Below, piece after piece: positions 16,133-24,924 of a stretch of 64,000 nt of DNA (positions are counted from its first letter, which is position 1; each line of letters starts with the position of its first letter). The position numbers were made by a program, and so were the translations under genes. This DNA is from Oscillospiraceae bacterium. GTDB taxonomy: Bacteria > Bacillota > Clostridia > Oscillospirales > Oscillospiraceae. The DNA lies in the NCBI GenBank assembly GCA_910575265.1, contig CAJTEA010000001.1:310001-374000 (forward strand), read 5' to 3'. A model generated the notes under the pieces. That model searched no databases. It was not told the DNA's origin and worked only from the letters and a program-made list of their open reading frames with translations.

Positions 16133-18176
16133 AACACATTTTGGCCCCGGCCGGGATTTTGCCGTCCAGGATCAGCAGGTTGAGGCATTCTTCTCCCTTC
16201 TCAGTGTGGACGGCGGAGATGAGCATTCCGCAGGACTCCTGACCCATCATTTTCCGTGGGGGCAGGTTGACGATTGCCATCAGGGTCTTGCCGATCAGGT
16301 CCTCGGGCTTGTACCACTTGGCGATGCCGGAGAGAATCTGCCGGTCGGTGCCGGTGCCGTCGTCCAGAGTGAAGCGGAGAAGCTTTTCGCTCTTTTTCAC
16401 CGGCTGGCAGTCCTTCACCTTCACGGCCCGGAAGTCGGACTTGCAGAAGGTGTCGAAGTCCACCTTCTCCTCCAGCTGGGGCTCGATCTCCAGATCGGGG
16501 AGGGCGGCTTTTTTCGCGGCCCCGGCGGCGGCTTCCAGCTCCTTGAGGGCCTTGTCGGCGTCAACGCGGGGGAAGAGGTTGTCCCCCCGCTGGACGGTGA
16601 CGGTCCCGGACAGGGAACCCCAGGCGGCGGCGCTGTCCCAGGTGGAGCACTGCTCACAGGCTCCGATCTGACGGAGCACCTCGGCGGCGGAGGTGGGGAT
16701 GAAGGGGGTCAGCAGGATGGCGCAGATCCGCAGGGTTTCCAGCAGATTGTACATCACATGGGCCAGCCGGGGGCCGTTGGCCTCCATGTCCTTGGCCAGC
16801 ACCCAGGGGGCGTTTTCGTCGATATACTTATTGGCCCGGTCAATGACCTTGAAAATTTCGGACAGGCCGTTCTGGAAGGCAAATTGCTCCATAGCGTCCT
16901 CATAGCGGCTGCGCAGACCGGCGGCCAGACCGATGAGCTCGGCGTCGCAGGCGGTATCCCCCGGTTTAACCGCCACACCGAAGCAGTTGGACTGGGCACA
17001 ACACTCCGCAAGTCGAAGCTCCTCCTCGGACGGGCCGCAGCCGTCGGGCAGCTGTCCGCCAAAGTATTTGCCCACCATAGAGACAGTGCGGCTGAGCAGG
17101 TTGCCCAGGTCGTTGGCCAGGTCCACGTTAATCGTCTGAATCAGGGCCTCGTTGGAGAAGTTGCCGTCAGAACCGAAGGGAAAGGTGCGCAGCAGGAAGA
17201 AGCGCAGGGCATCCACCCCGAACATCTCGGCCAGAATATAGGGATCCACCACATTGCCCTTGGACTTGGACATCTTTCCCCCGTCCAGCAGCAGCCAGCC
17301 GTGACCGAACACCTTCTTGGGCAGGGGCTCGCCCAAACTCATGAGCATGGCGGGCCAGATGATGGAGTGGAAGCGGACAATCTCTTTGCCCACAAAGTGG
17401 ACGTCGGCAGGCCAGAACTTCTCGTAGTCGTTATACTGGTCGTTGTCATAGCCCAGGGCGGTAATATAGTTGGACAGGGCGTCCACCCACACATAGACTA
17501 CGTGTCCCGGGTCGAAGTCCACCGGGATGCCCCAGGTGAAGGAGGTGCGGGAAACGCACAGGTCCTCCAGGCCGGGCTTGATGAAGTTGTTCACCATCTC
17601 GTTCACCCGGGAGCGGGGCTCCAGGAAGTCGGTGTCCTCCAGCAGGCGCTGGACCTTGTCCGCGTACTTGGACAGCTTGAAGAAGTAGGCCTCCTCCTCG
17701 GCGTCGGTCACCTCCCGGCCGCAGTCGGGGCACTTGCCGTCCGCCAGCTGAGACTCGGTCCAGAAGGACTCGCAGGGCTTGCAGTACTTGCCCTTGTAGG
17801 TGCCCTTGTAAATATCCCCGTTGTCGTACATCTTTTTGAAAATCTTCTGGATGGCGGAGACATGGTAGCCGTCGGTGGTGCGGATGAACCGATCGTTGCT
17901 GATATTCATCAGCTTCCACAGATCCAGCACGCCCCGGGGACCGGTGACAATGTTGTCCACATACTGATGGGGCGTAACCCCCGCCTCCCGGGCCTTGTCC
18001 TCAATCTTCTGGCCGTGCTCGTCAGTTCCGGTGAGGAACATCACCTCACAGCCGGTCAGGCGCTTGTACCGGGCCATGGCGTCGGTGGCCACGGTGCAGT
18101 AGGTGTGTCCGATGTGCAGCTTGTCGCTGGGGTAGTAGATCGGGGTGGTGATATAAAACCGTTTTTTAGCTTCCAT
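16131..18176 (-). CDS. metG: methionine--tRNA ligase
   Basis: A 681-residue class I synthetase charging tRNA-Met. It has the HIGH motif near residue 22 (KLHIGHTYC), a zinc knuckle with CKPC and CPDC pairs, the KMSKS motif in GGKMSKSKGN near residue 300, an anticodon-binding helical domain, and a C-terminal EMAP/Trbp111 tRNA-binding domain from about residue 575 that is used for dimerisation. The length is typical of the MetG1 form with the extra domain. It lies 17 bp after the membrane-protein gene upstream on the same strand. Confidence 0.95.
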   Translation of the reverse strand: MEAKKRFYITTPIYYPSDKLHIGHTYCTVATDAMARYKRLTGCEVMFLTGTDEHGQKIEDKAREAGVTPHQYVDNIVTGPRGVLDLWKLMNISNDRFIRTTDGYHVSAIQKIFKKMYDNGDIYKGTYKGKYCKPCESFWTESQLADGKCPDCGREVTDAEEEAYFFKLSKYADKVQRLLEDTDFLEPRSRVNEMVNNFIKPGLEDLCVSRTSFTWGIPVDFDPGHVVYVWVDALSNYITALGYDNDQYNDYEKFWPADVHFVGKEIVRFHSIIWPAMLMSLGEPLPKKVFGHGWLLLDGGKMSKSKGNVVDPYILAEMFGVDALRFFLLRTFPFGSDGNFSNEALIQTINVDLANDLGNLLSRTVSMVGKYFGGQLPDGCGPSEEELRLAECCAQSNCFGVAVKPGDTACDAELIGLAAGLRSRYEDAMEQFAFQNGLSEIFKVIDRANKYIDENAPWVLAKDMEANGPRLAHVMYNLLETLRICAILLTPFIPTSAAEVLRQIGACEQCSTWDSAAAWGSLSGTVTVQRGDNLFPRVDADKALKELEAAAGAAKKAALPDLEIEPQLEEKVDFDTFCKSDFRAVKVKDCQPVKKSEKLLRFTLDDGTGTDRQILSGIAKWYKPEDLIGKTLMAIVNLPPRKMMGQESCGMLISAVHTEKGEECLNLLILDGKIPAGAKMC

Positions 18177-18193
18177 TTATTGTCATCCTTCCG

Positions 18194-19048
18194 TTAATCA
18201 TCGTTTTTCGGGGCCTCGTCATCCCCATCCTCCTCCAGGGGCGGCATTCGCTCGGGCCAGGGAGCGGCCAGCAGCGCCCGGGTGAAGGCCAGCGCGGACA
18301 GGGAGAAGGCCGCTGTGGCGGCGGCGGTAAACAGATCCGGGCCGTCCGCCAGGGAGGTCACCCCCAGCACCACCCCCAGCAGGGCCAGAAACGCGGTCCG
18401 CCGGGCATGGGGCCGGCCAAAGAGGAAGCCGGCGATCTCATAGTGGGCCAGGGTCAGCAGCAGGGCGGCGAAGAGGGTGAAGCCGTATTTCATCAGCACC
18501 GGCTCACTGCCGTGCTTCAGGTGGGTGGAGAACATCCACATCAGTGCCGCCAGAGCGGGGAAGGGAGCCAAAAAGCAGGAGGCGTTGTCCAACTCTCCCC
18601 GGTAGGCCATGCGGCCCATAAACAGTACGCCAAATCCACCCAGAACGCATATCGCCCCGGTGAGCAGCTGAGAACCGGCGACAGACAGCTGGTACATCTC
18701 CGGAGCGGTCTGCCACAGCCGAAGAGCCCGAAAGCCCTCCTGCATCCCCATGGATCCAGCAAAGCTCATCAGAAGCCAGACGGCGGCAAAGACAGTCATC
18801 TGTCCCGCGCCGGGAGAACCGAAGGCGGGCAGAAAGTCGTCCACACCCTCCGGGTGGTGCCACAGCAGGGCCAGGAAGACCAGGGCCAGCAGGGCGATCA
18901 GCCCCAGCAGAACAAAGGTGGCGGGGGCGCCGCGGACAAACAGTCCCGCCTCCGGCAGGTAGGCGGAGGCCAGCTGCCACCGCCGCAGAAGAAATCCGGC
19001 CAGGCCTCCGGTCAGGGCCAGGGCGGGCAAAATGATGTCTTTTCTCAT
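18194..19048 (-). CDS. integral membrane protein of unknown function
   Basis: A 284-residue protein with seven or eight hydrophobic helices and an acidic C-terminal tail (LEEDGDDEAPKNDD). No transporter or enzyme signature was recognised. It precedes metG on the same strand with a short gap and may share its transcript. Confidence 0.65.
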   Translation of the reverse strand: MRKDIILPALALTGGLAGFLLRRWQLASAYLPEAGLFVRGAPATFVLLGLIALLALVFLALLWHHPEGVDDFLPAFGSPGAGQMTVFAAVWLLMSFAGSMGMQEGFRALRLWQTAPEMYQLSVAGSQLLTGAICVLGGFGVLFMGRMAYRGELDNASCFLAPFPALAALMWMFSTHLKHGSEPVLMKYGFTLFAALLLTLAHYEIAGFLFGRPHARRTAFLALLGVVLGVTSLADGPDLFTAAATAAFSLSALAFTRALLAAPWPERMPPLEEDGDDEAPKNDD

Positions 19049-19118
19049 CGTGTCAAGTCCTCTTGTTCTCTATAATACATGCTATCATATACCACATCGC
19101 CGGGAAAATCAATCCTTT

Positions 19119-19418
19119 TTACAGCCGGGGGCCCTTTCTCAGCCCGTCCTTTTTCCGGCCAAACTGGAGCCAAAGGGCGACGATCAGAAGAATGAGCCCG
19201 ATGAGAGTCAGCGTTCCGCTGACAAATTCGGAAATCAGGTGGTTGGCGTCCAGAATGGAGGCGGCGGCCAGAAACACCAGGTCGCCGTACAGCAGCGCCC
19301 GGGCGGCGGGATTCATCCGTTTTTTGGCCCGGTCCTTCTCATCGGCCAGCTTCTCCTGGTCCATCTGACGTTTTAGATCTACGGCGCGGCTGTGCCGCCG
19401 CTTTTTATTGTTTGCCAT
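19119..19418 (-). CDS. small basic membrane protein
   Basis: A 99-residue protein with a strongly basic N-terminus (MANNKKRRHSRAVDLKRQMD...) and two hydrophobic helices at about residues 43-59 and 65-84. The start is supported by AAAGGAGG. It follows mnmA by 10 bp and is likely co-transcribed with it. Function unknown. Confidence 0.65.
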   Translation of the reverse strand: MANNKKRRHSRAVDLKRQMDQEKLADEKDRAKKRMNPAARALLYGDLVFLAAASILDANHLISEFVSGTLTLIGLILLIVALWLQFGRKKDGLRKGPRL

Positions 19419-19428
19419 GCTTCCTCCT

Positions 19429-20526
19429 TTACAGTCCTTTGGAACCGCTTCTCGCGATGACCGCTCCCCCCACCACGGTGTCTCCATCGTAGAGGACCAC
19501 GGTCTGGCCGGGGGTGATGGCCCGCTGTGGCTGGTCAAAGGTGAGACGGATCGCGTCCTCTCCGGTCTGCTCCACGGTGCAGGGCTGCTCCGCCATGCGG
19601 TAGCGGATTTTGGCCCGGAGGCGGACAGGGGCGTCCAGCCGGCCGCAGGCGATGAGGTTCAGCTCACGGGCCTCCAGGGCGCGGGCAAACAGGCTGTCGC
19701 TGCCGGAGAGGACCACCGCGTTGTCCGCCGGACGGATCTCCTTGACATACAGACGCCCCCGGCTGGAGGACACCCCCAGCCCCCGGCGCTTGCCCACCGT
19801 GTAGTCAATGATCCCGGTGTGCCGTCCCAGCACCGCTCCCGCCTCGTCCAAATAGGGACCGGAGGGGTAGTCCTTCCCGGTATACCGGCGGATGAAGGCG
19901 CCGTAGTTCCCGTCGGGTACGAAACAGATGTCCTGGCTGTCCCTTTTGTGGGCGTTGAGCAGGCCGGCCTCCTGGGCGATGGTACGCACCTCCTCCTTGG
20001 ACAGCGCCCCCAGGGGAAACAGGGAGCGGGAGAGCTGCTCCTGGGAGAGCTGGGCCAGCACATAGCTCTGGTCCTTCTCCGTATGGGCCGCTTTTTTCAG
20101 CAGCCAGCGGCCGGAGCCCCGGTCGAAGTCCAGCCGGACGTAGTGTCCGGTAGCCACCTTGTCCCACCCCAGCTCCCGGGCCCGCTGGTGCAGGGCGCCG
20201 AACTTGACCCGCCGGTTGCACAGCGCGCAGGGGTTGGGGGTCTCCCCCGCCTCGTAGGCCCGGACAAAGGGGTCCACCACCTCCCGGCAAAAGCAGGCGG
20301 TGAAGTTGAATACATAGTGGGGAAAGCCCAGCCGACGGGCTGCCGCCCGGGCGTCCTCCACGTCGTCCAGGGAGCAGCAGGCGCTCTCCCCGTTCAGCCC
20401 GGCCAGGGCGTTGTCCGCCAGCCGCAGGGTGACCCCCGCCAGCTCCCGCCCCTCCCGCCGGAGCAGCAGCGCGGCGGCGGAGCTGTCCACACCGCCGCTC
20501 ATGGCGACGGCAGTCTTTTGATCCAT
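19429..20526 (-). CDS. mnmA: tRNA-specific 2-thiouridylase MnmA
   Basis: A 365-residue enzyme making 2-thiouridine at position 34 of tRNA-Lys, -Glu and -Gln, using sulphur from a cysteine desulphurase. It has the PP-loop SGGVDSS near residue 10, the catalytic cysteine in NPCALCNRRVKFG near residue 105, and the second cysteine in DSQDICFVPDGNYG near residue 200. The start at 20526 is chosen because GGAGG lies six bases upstream; an in-frame ATG 21 bases earlier is less likely. Confidence 0.93.
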   Translation of the reverse strand: MDQKTAVAMSGGVDSSAAALLLRREGRELAGVTLRLADNALAGLNGESACCSLDDVEDARAAARRLGFPHYVFNFTACFCREVVDPFVRAYEAGETPNPCALCNRRVKFGALHQRARELGWDKVATGHYVRLDFDRGSGRWLLKKAAHTEKDQSYVLAQLSQEQLSRSLFPLGALSKEEVRTIAQEAGLLNAHKRDSQDICFVPDGNYGAFIRRYTGKDYPSGPYLDEAGAVLGRHTGIIDYTVGKRRGLGVSSSRGRLYVKEIRPADNAVVLSGSDSLFARALEARELNLIACGRLDAPVRLRAKIRYRMAEQPCTVEQTGEDAIRLTFDQPQRAITPGQTVVLYDGDTVVGGAVIARSGSKGL

Positions 20527-20656
20527 AGCGACCTCCACAGGCTTCATCCATCCTTATGGGCATTTCGCCGAAAATTTGACCTCAGTATACCACATTTTAC
20601 CCCGGCTGGCAACTTCAAACCCTTGAAAAGACCGGGCCGGACACAGGAAAATCAGG

Positions 20657-20672
20657 GAAATACATCTTGTGT
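20657..20672. promoter_or_regulatory. NrdR box 1 upstream of nrdD
   Basis: GAAATACATCTTGTGT resembles the NrdR consensus acaCwATATaTwGtgt, with its right half well conserved. Its centre is 42 bp from box 2, about four helical turns. Confidence 0.6.
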
Positions 20673-20698
20673 ACATTTCCCGAAACAGAAAAAAACCA

Positions 20699-20714
20699 AC
20701 ACAAGATGTAGTAG
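20699..20714. promoter_or_regulatory. NrdR box 2 upstream of nrdD
   Basis: ACACAAGATGTAGTAG matches the left half of the NrdR consensus and shares the core of box 1 in reverse orientation (ACACAAGATGTA against TACATCTTGTGT). It overlaps the -35 region, as expected for repression. Confidence 0.65.
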
Positions 20715-20741
20715 ACAAAGGAGGGTCGGGTATGCTATAAT
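20712..20741 (+). promoter_or_regulatory. promoter of nrdD
   Basis: TAGACA (20712-20717), an 18-bp spacer and TATAAT (20736-20741) with a TGC extended -10. Confidence 0.65.
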
Positions 20742-20816
20742 CCATCCTGCGCCCTCGGCCGGGGTTCTCTGGCGGGGCATCCGGCCCCGGCGCTTTACAA
20801 AGGAAGGAGAGCAAGA

Positions 20817-22943
20817 ATGAAAGTCATCAAACGGGACGGTACCAGTGTGGATTATGACCGCGGAAAGATCGTCATCGCCATCGAGAAAGCCAACGCTGAG
20901 GTCGCTGAGGCTGACCGGCTGAGCCGTGAAGATATTGACAGCATCATCGAGGGTATTGAGGCGCTCAAGCGCCCCCGCGTGCTGGTGGAGGACATCCAGG
21001 ACCTTGTGGAGCAGGGGCTGGTGGAGCGCAACAAGTTCCACCTGGCCAAGACCTATATTATTTATCGCTACAACCGGGCGCTGGTCCGGAAGGCCAACAC
21101 CACCGACGAGTCCATTCTGGCTCTTCTTCGCAACGAGAACAAGGAGCTGGCCGAGGAGAACTCCAATAAAAACACCATGATCGCCGCCACCCAGCGGGAC
21201 TACATCGCCGGTGAGGTGAGCCGGGACCTGACCCGGCGGATTCTTTTGCCCGAACATATCTCCAAGGCCCACGACGAGGGGGCCATCCACTTCCACGACG
21301 CGGACTACTTTGTCCAGCCCATCTTTAACTGCTGTCTGATTAACATCGGCGACATGCTGGAAAACGGCGCCGTGATGAACGGCAAGCTCATCGAAAGCCC
21401 CAAGAGCTTCCAGGTGGCCTGCACCGTGGTCACACAGATTATCGCCTGCGTGGCCTCCAACCAGTACGGCGGGCAGTCGGTTGATTTGCGCCACCTGGGC
21501 AAGTATCTGCGCAAAAGCCGGGAGAAATTCAAGGCCCATGTGGCCTATGAGTGCGCCGGCAAGGTGGACGAGGCCACCATGGAGCGTCTGGTGGACGACC
21601 AGGTGCGCAGCGAGCTGAAAAACGGGGTCCAGACCCTCCAGTATCAGATCAACACCCTGATGACCACCAACGGCCAGTCCCCCTTTGTGACGCTGTTCCT
21701 CAACCTCCAGGAGGGGGACCCCTACATCCAGGAGAACGCCATGATCATCGAGGAGGTGCTCCGCCAGCGGCTGGAGGGGATCAAGAATGAGAGCGGTGTG
21801 TTCATCACCCCCGCATTCCCCAAGCTGGTCTATGTGCTGGACGAGCACAACTGCCTCAAGGGCGGGGAGTATGACTGCCTCACCGAGCTGGCTGTCAAGT
21901 GTTCCGCCAAGCGGATGTACCCCGACTACATCTCCGCCAAGAAGATGCGGGAAAATTACCAGGGCAACGTGTTCTCACCCATGGGCTGCCGCTCCTTCCT
22001 GGCCCCCTGGAAGGACGAGAACGGGAACTATAAGTTTGAGGGCCGGTTCAACCAGGGCGTGGTCTCCCTCAATCTGCCCCAGATCGGTATTCTGGCCCGG
22101 GGCGACGAGGAGAAGTTCTGGGAACTGCTGGAGGACCGGCTGGATCTGTGCTTCGAGGCCATCATGTGCCGGCACAACGCCCTGAAGAAGGTGCGCTCTG
22201 ACTCCTCCCCCATCCACTGGCAGTACGGCGCCATCGCCCGCCTGCCCAAGGGGGCCTCCATTGAGCCCCTGCTCTACGGCGGCTACTCCTCCATCTCCCT
22301 GGGCTACATCGGCCTGTACGAGGTGACCAAGCTGGTCAGGGGAGTCAGCCACACCCAGCCCGACGGCACCGAGTTCGCTTTAAAGGTGATGAACCGCCTG
22401 CGCAAGGCCTGCGACGACTGGAAGGCATCAACAAATATCGGCTTCGCCCTCTACGGCACCCCAGCCGAGAGCCTGTGCTACCGCTTCGCCCGCATCGACA
22501 AGGAGCGGTTTGGAACGATACCGGACGTAACGGACAAGGGCTATTATACAAACAGCTATCATGTGGATGTGCGGGAGAAGATCGACGCCTTCGACAAGTT
22601 CACCTTTGAGAGCCAGTTCCAGCGCATCTCCACCGGCGGCTGCATCTCCTATGTGGAGATCCCCAACCTGCGCCACAACCTGGAGGCCTTGAAGGATGTG
22701 GTCCGGTTCATCTACGACAACATCCAGTACGCCGAGTTCAACACCAAGAGCGACTACTGCCAGTGCTGCGGCTACGATGGGGAAATTGAAATCAACGAGG
22801 ACTTCCAGTGGGAGTGCCCCGCCTGCCACAACAAGGATCAGTCCAAGATGAACGTTACCCGGCGCACCTGCGGATACCTGGGGGAGAACTTCTGGAACGT
22901 GGGCAAGACCAAGGAGATCAAGTCCCGCGTGCTTCATCTATAA
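20817..22943 (+). CDS. nrdD: anaerobic ribonucleoside-triphosphate reductase
   Basis: A 708-residue class III reductase that makes dNTPs from NTPs without oxygen. An N-terminal ATP-cone (VIKRDGTSVDYDRGKI onward, about 90 residues) provides allosteric control. The C-terminus has a four-cysteine zinc site (CQCCGYDG and ECPACH) and the glycyl-radical motif RRTCGYLG at about residues 682-689, with the radical glycine near 686. Activation needs NrdG, encoded at 23515. Paired NrdR boxes precede the gene. Confidence 0.95.
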   Translation: MKVIKRDGTSVDYDRGKIVIAIEKANAEVAEADRLSREDIDSIIEGIEALKRPRVLVEDIQDLVEQGLVERNKFHLAKTYIIYRYNRALVRKANTTDESILALLRNENKELAEENSNKNTMIAATQRDYIAGEVSRDLTRRILLPEHISKAHDEGAIHFHDADYFVQPIFNCCLINIGDMLENGAVMNGKLIESPKSFQVACTVVTQIIACVASNQYGGQSVDLRHLGKYLRKSREKFKAHVAYECAGKVDEATMERLVDDQVRSELKNGVQTLQYQINTLMTTNGQSPFVTLFLNLQEGDPYIQENAMIIEEVLRQRLEGIKNESGVFITPAFPKLVYVLDEHNCLKGGEYDCLTELAVKCSAKRMYPDYISAKKMRENYQGNVFSPMGCRSFLAPWKDENGNYKFEGRFNQGVVSLNLPQIGILARGDEEKFWELLEDRLDLCFEAIMCRHNALKKVRSDSSPIHWQYGAIARLPKGASIEPLLYGGYSSISLGYIGLYEVTKLVRGVSHTQPDGTEFALKVMNRLRKACDDWKASTNIGFALYGTPAESLCYRFARIDKERFGTIPDVTDKGYYTNSYHVDVREKIDAFDKFTFESQFQRISTGGCISYVEIPNLRHNLEALKDVVRFIYDNIQYAEFNTKSDYCQCCGYDGEIEINEDFQWECPACHNKDQSKMNVTRRTCGYLGENFWNVGKTKEIKSRVLHL

Positions 22944-22994
22944 AAATTGTTCAGGGGCCTCCAAACGGAGGCCTCTGGCTTTAGGAGGGCTTTT

Positions 22995-23510
22995 ATGGAC
23001 CAGTACAGAACCTCGGGAACCATGAACGAGGACACTCTGCGGGAGTTTAGCAAGTACATGATACCGTCCCGTTCCAAGTGGCTGGCGCTGCTGTTTGTTC
23101 TTTGCTTTGGAGGAGCGGCGGCCTTGAATTTCGCGGGCGGAAACATTGTGATGACGGTTATCTGTACGCTTGGCGTGGTAGTATTTCTGGTGGAGATTCC
23201 GCTGCTGAAACGGCGGTTTCTCCGGAATAACATCGCCCGCCTTCGGGAGAACTACCCCGACGGTTCCTGCCGGTATGAGAGCTTTTTCACCATAGACGGC
23301 ATCCAGCTCCACAACCTGTCCAATGGCGGAGAGACGCTCCTGCGCTATGAGAGCTTCGCCCAGGCGGCGGAGACGGAGCATGTTTATTTCATTATCAGCA
23401 GAATGCGGCAGTTTTTCCTGGTATTCAAAGACTGCCTGACTCCGGAGCAGCGGGAGAGCTTTCTGCCCTTTTTGAAGGAGCGGTGCCCCAAACTAAAAAT
23501 CAGGAGATAA
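22995..23510 (+). CDS. YcxB-like membrane protein
   Basis: A 171-residue protein with two hydrophobic helices (about residues 33-50 and 54-72) and a C-terminal YcxB-like domain (SFFTIDGIQLHNLSNGGETLLRYESF...FLPFLKERC). The start at 22995 has AGGAGGG upstream. It lies between nrdD and nrdG and ends 4 bp before nrdG. A weak hairpin (about 22952-22975) precedes it. The family's function is unknown; a role in ribonucleotide reduction is not implied by its sequence. Confidence 0.75.
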   Translation: MDQYRTSGTMNEDTLREFSKYMIPSRSKWLALLFVLCFGGAAALNFAGGNIVMTVICTLGVVVFLVEIPLLKRRFLRNNIARLRENYPDGSCRYESFFTIDGIQLHNLSNGGETLLRYESFAQAAETEHVYFIISRMRQFFLVFKDCLTPEQRESFLPFLKERCPKLKIRR

Positions 23511-23514
23511 GCCA

Positions 23515-24036
23515 ATGAACTACGCCGATATCAAAAAAGTAGATGTTGCCAACGGTCCCGGGGTGCGGGTGTCGCTGTTTGTGTCCGGGTGCGGACACCG
23601 CTGCGAGGGATGCTTCAACCCGGAGACCTGGGATTTTGGCTTCGGCGCCCCCTTTGGGGAGGCGGAGGTGGAAAAAATCCTCACCTTCCTGGCCCCGGAC
23701 CACATCCGGGGGCTGTCCCTGCTGGGGGGCGAGCCCTTTGCGCCGGAGAACCAGCGGGCGGTTCTGGAGCTGGTCCGCCGGGCGCGGAGGGAGCGGCCGG
23801 AAAAGACCATCTGGTGCTACTCCGGCTACCTCTTTGAGGAGCTGGCCGAAAACCGGGTGGGCACCCACAGCCGCTCCCTTCTGGAGGAGCTGGACGTGCT
23901 GGTGGACGGCCCCTTCGTCCTGGAAAAGAAGGACCTGGGCCTGCGCTTCCGGGGCTCCTCCAACCAGCGGATCATTGATGTGCCCGCCTCCCTCCAAACA
24001 GGGGAAGTCCGGCTGGCGGAGGAGTATAGCGAATAA
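23515..24036 (+). CDS. nrdG: anaerobic ribonucleotide reductase activase
   Basis: A 173-residue radical-SAM enzyme that generates the glycyl radical on NrdD. The cluster-binding motif CGHRCEGC is near residues 26-33, followed by NPETWDF typical of NrdG, then GGEPF and the short SAM-binding elements. The length is normal. It is separated from nrdD only by the YcxB-like gene. Confidence 0.93.
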   Translation: MNYADIKKVDVANGPGVRVSLFVSGCGHRCEGCFNPETWDFGFGAPFGEAEVEKILTFLAPDHIRGLSLLGGEPFAPENQRAVLELVRRARRERPEKTIWCYSGYLFEELAENRVGTHSRSLLEELDVLVDGPFVLEKKDLGLRFRGSSNQRIIDVPASLQTGEVRLAEEYSE

Positions 24037-24048
24037 GTCCCAAAATGT

Positions 24049-24294
24049 GTGTACGAATCCAAGCTTGCGAGGCAAAAACAAGTGGGAAAATTTCAGATTG
24101 ATGCAACGGAGCTGTGTTGGATTGACGGAAGCGCGGACAACGCCGATGATTTGTGCCTGCATGGTCACGCTGTCGTTACCATTGGAACGGAGCGGCTTGA
24201 ATACGATGCCACTGTCAGCGCGACCGCGCTTTATTTGCCGCGGAACACAATTGCTGCTTACAGGCGGGCGGCCACAGGCCGCCCCTGCGGATAA
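24049..24294 (+). pseudogene. truncated hypothetical gene fused to a GC-rich palindrome
   Basis: The first 60 or so codons read as a plausible soluble protein (ESKLARQKQVGKFQIDATEL...GTERLEYDATVSATALYL), with only a GTG start and no ribosome site. The last 20 codons come from a GC-rich palindrome (24261-24284) and read like non-coding sequence. This suggests a gene that lost its 3' part at the palindrome. Family not recognised. Confidence 0.45.
24261..24284. repeat. REP-like palindrome
   Basis: GGGCGGCC-ACA-GGCCGCCC inside CAGGCG...CCTGCGG. Similar short GC-rich hairpins recur as intergenic repeats in Oscillospiraceae genomes (general knowledge); only this copy is seen here. Confidence 0.4.
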
Positions 24295-24300
24295 ATATAA

Positions 24301-24344
24301 AACGGACACAGCTTCCGGTGTGCGATCGGAAGCTGTGTCCGTTT
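24301..24344. terminator. bidirectional terminator between nrdG locus and ABC operon
   Basis: A 17-bp stem (arms 24301-24317 and 24327-24343, core ACGGACACAGCTTCCG) with a 9-base loop, followed by TTT. Convergent transcription on both sides fits a shared terminator. Confidence 0.8.
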
Positions 24345-24924
24345 ACATTCTGTGCGGCGGCGGACCGTCCAGCCGGATAAGCTGGTCTGCCTGGGCAAGG
24401 ACGCTCTCCTCGTGGCTGACCAGCAGAACAGGGGCGGGAAGTTTTTTTAACCGCTCCAAAATTCGCAGAGCCCGGGGGAGGTCGATGCCGGCAAAGGGCT
24501 CATCCAGAAGGTAAAGTTTGGCGTCCAGAGCCAGACAGCGGGCCAGGGCCAGCCTCCGCCCCATGCCGCCGGACAGGGTGGAGGGCAGGGCCTTTTCCTC
24601 CCCCTCCAGTTCGGTCAGAGCCAGGAGGGCGGGGACCTCCCCCCAGCGGGATTTGGGGAGGACATCGGTCAGATGCTGTTCCACCGTCCGCCAGGGGAGC
24701 AGGCGGTCGTCCTGGAACAGCAGGGCGGTCTGCTGGGGGGAAATGCCCTCCACCGTGCCGCCCTGGTTTTTTTCCAAACCGGCCAGCACCCGGAGCAGGG
24801 TGGTCTTGCCGCACCCGGAGGGGCCGCTGAGGACGGTCACGCCGCTGTCCGGTATCCGGAGCGAGAAGTGGTCCAGAACAGTCCTGTCCCCGAAGAATAC
24901 GGTGAGCTCTTTACAGACAATCAC
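24343..24924 (-). CDS. ABC transporter ATP-binding protein (nitrate/taurine/thiamine-precursor type)
   Basis: A 193-residue ATPase with Walker A ([10 protein letters not shown]), Q-loop ([12 protein letters not shown]), signature ([18 protein letters not shown]) and Walker B ([12 protein letters not shown]). It is short for the family, ending right after the switch histidine region, so the usual C-terminal helices are missing. The GTG start overlaps the permease stop (GTGA). It energises import of a small anion or pyrimidine precursor with the two upstream proteins. Confidence 0.83.
   Translation of the reverse strand: MIVCKELTVFFGDRTVLDHFSLRIPDSGVTVLSGPSGCGKTTLLRVLAGLEKNQGGTVEGISPQQTALLFQDDRLLPWRTVEQHLTDVLPKSRWGEVPALLALTELEGEEKALPSTLSGGMGRRLALARCLALDAKLYLLDEPFAGIDLPRALRILERLKKLPAPVLLVSHEESVLAQADQLIRLDGPPPHRM

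Noticed and set aside
18177-18193. T-box or SAM riboswitch before metG
   Set aside because: Only 17 bp separate metG from the upstream gene; no room and no motif.
16053-18197. Plus-strand open frame of about 700 codons over metG
   Set aside because: Shadow of metG; the minus-strand protein has all synthetase motifs.
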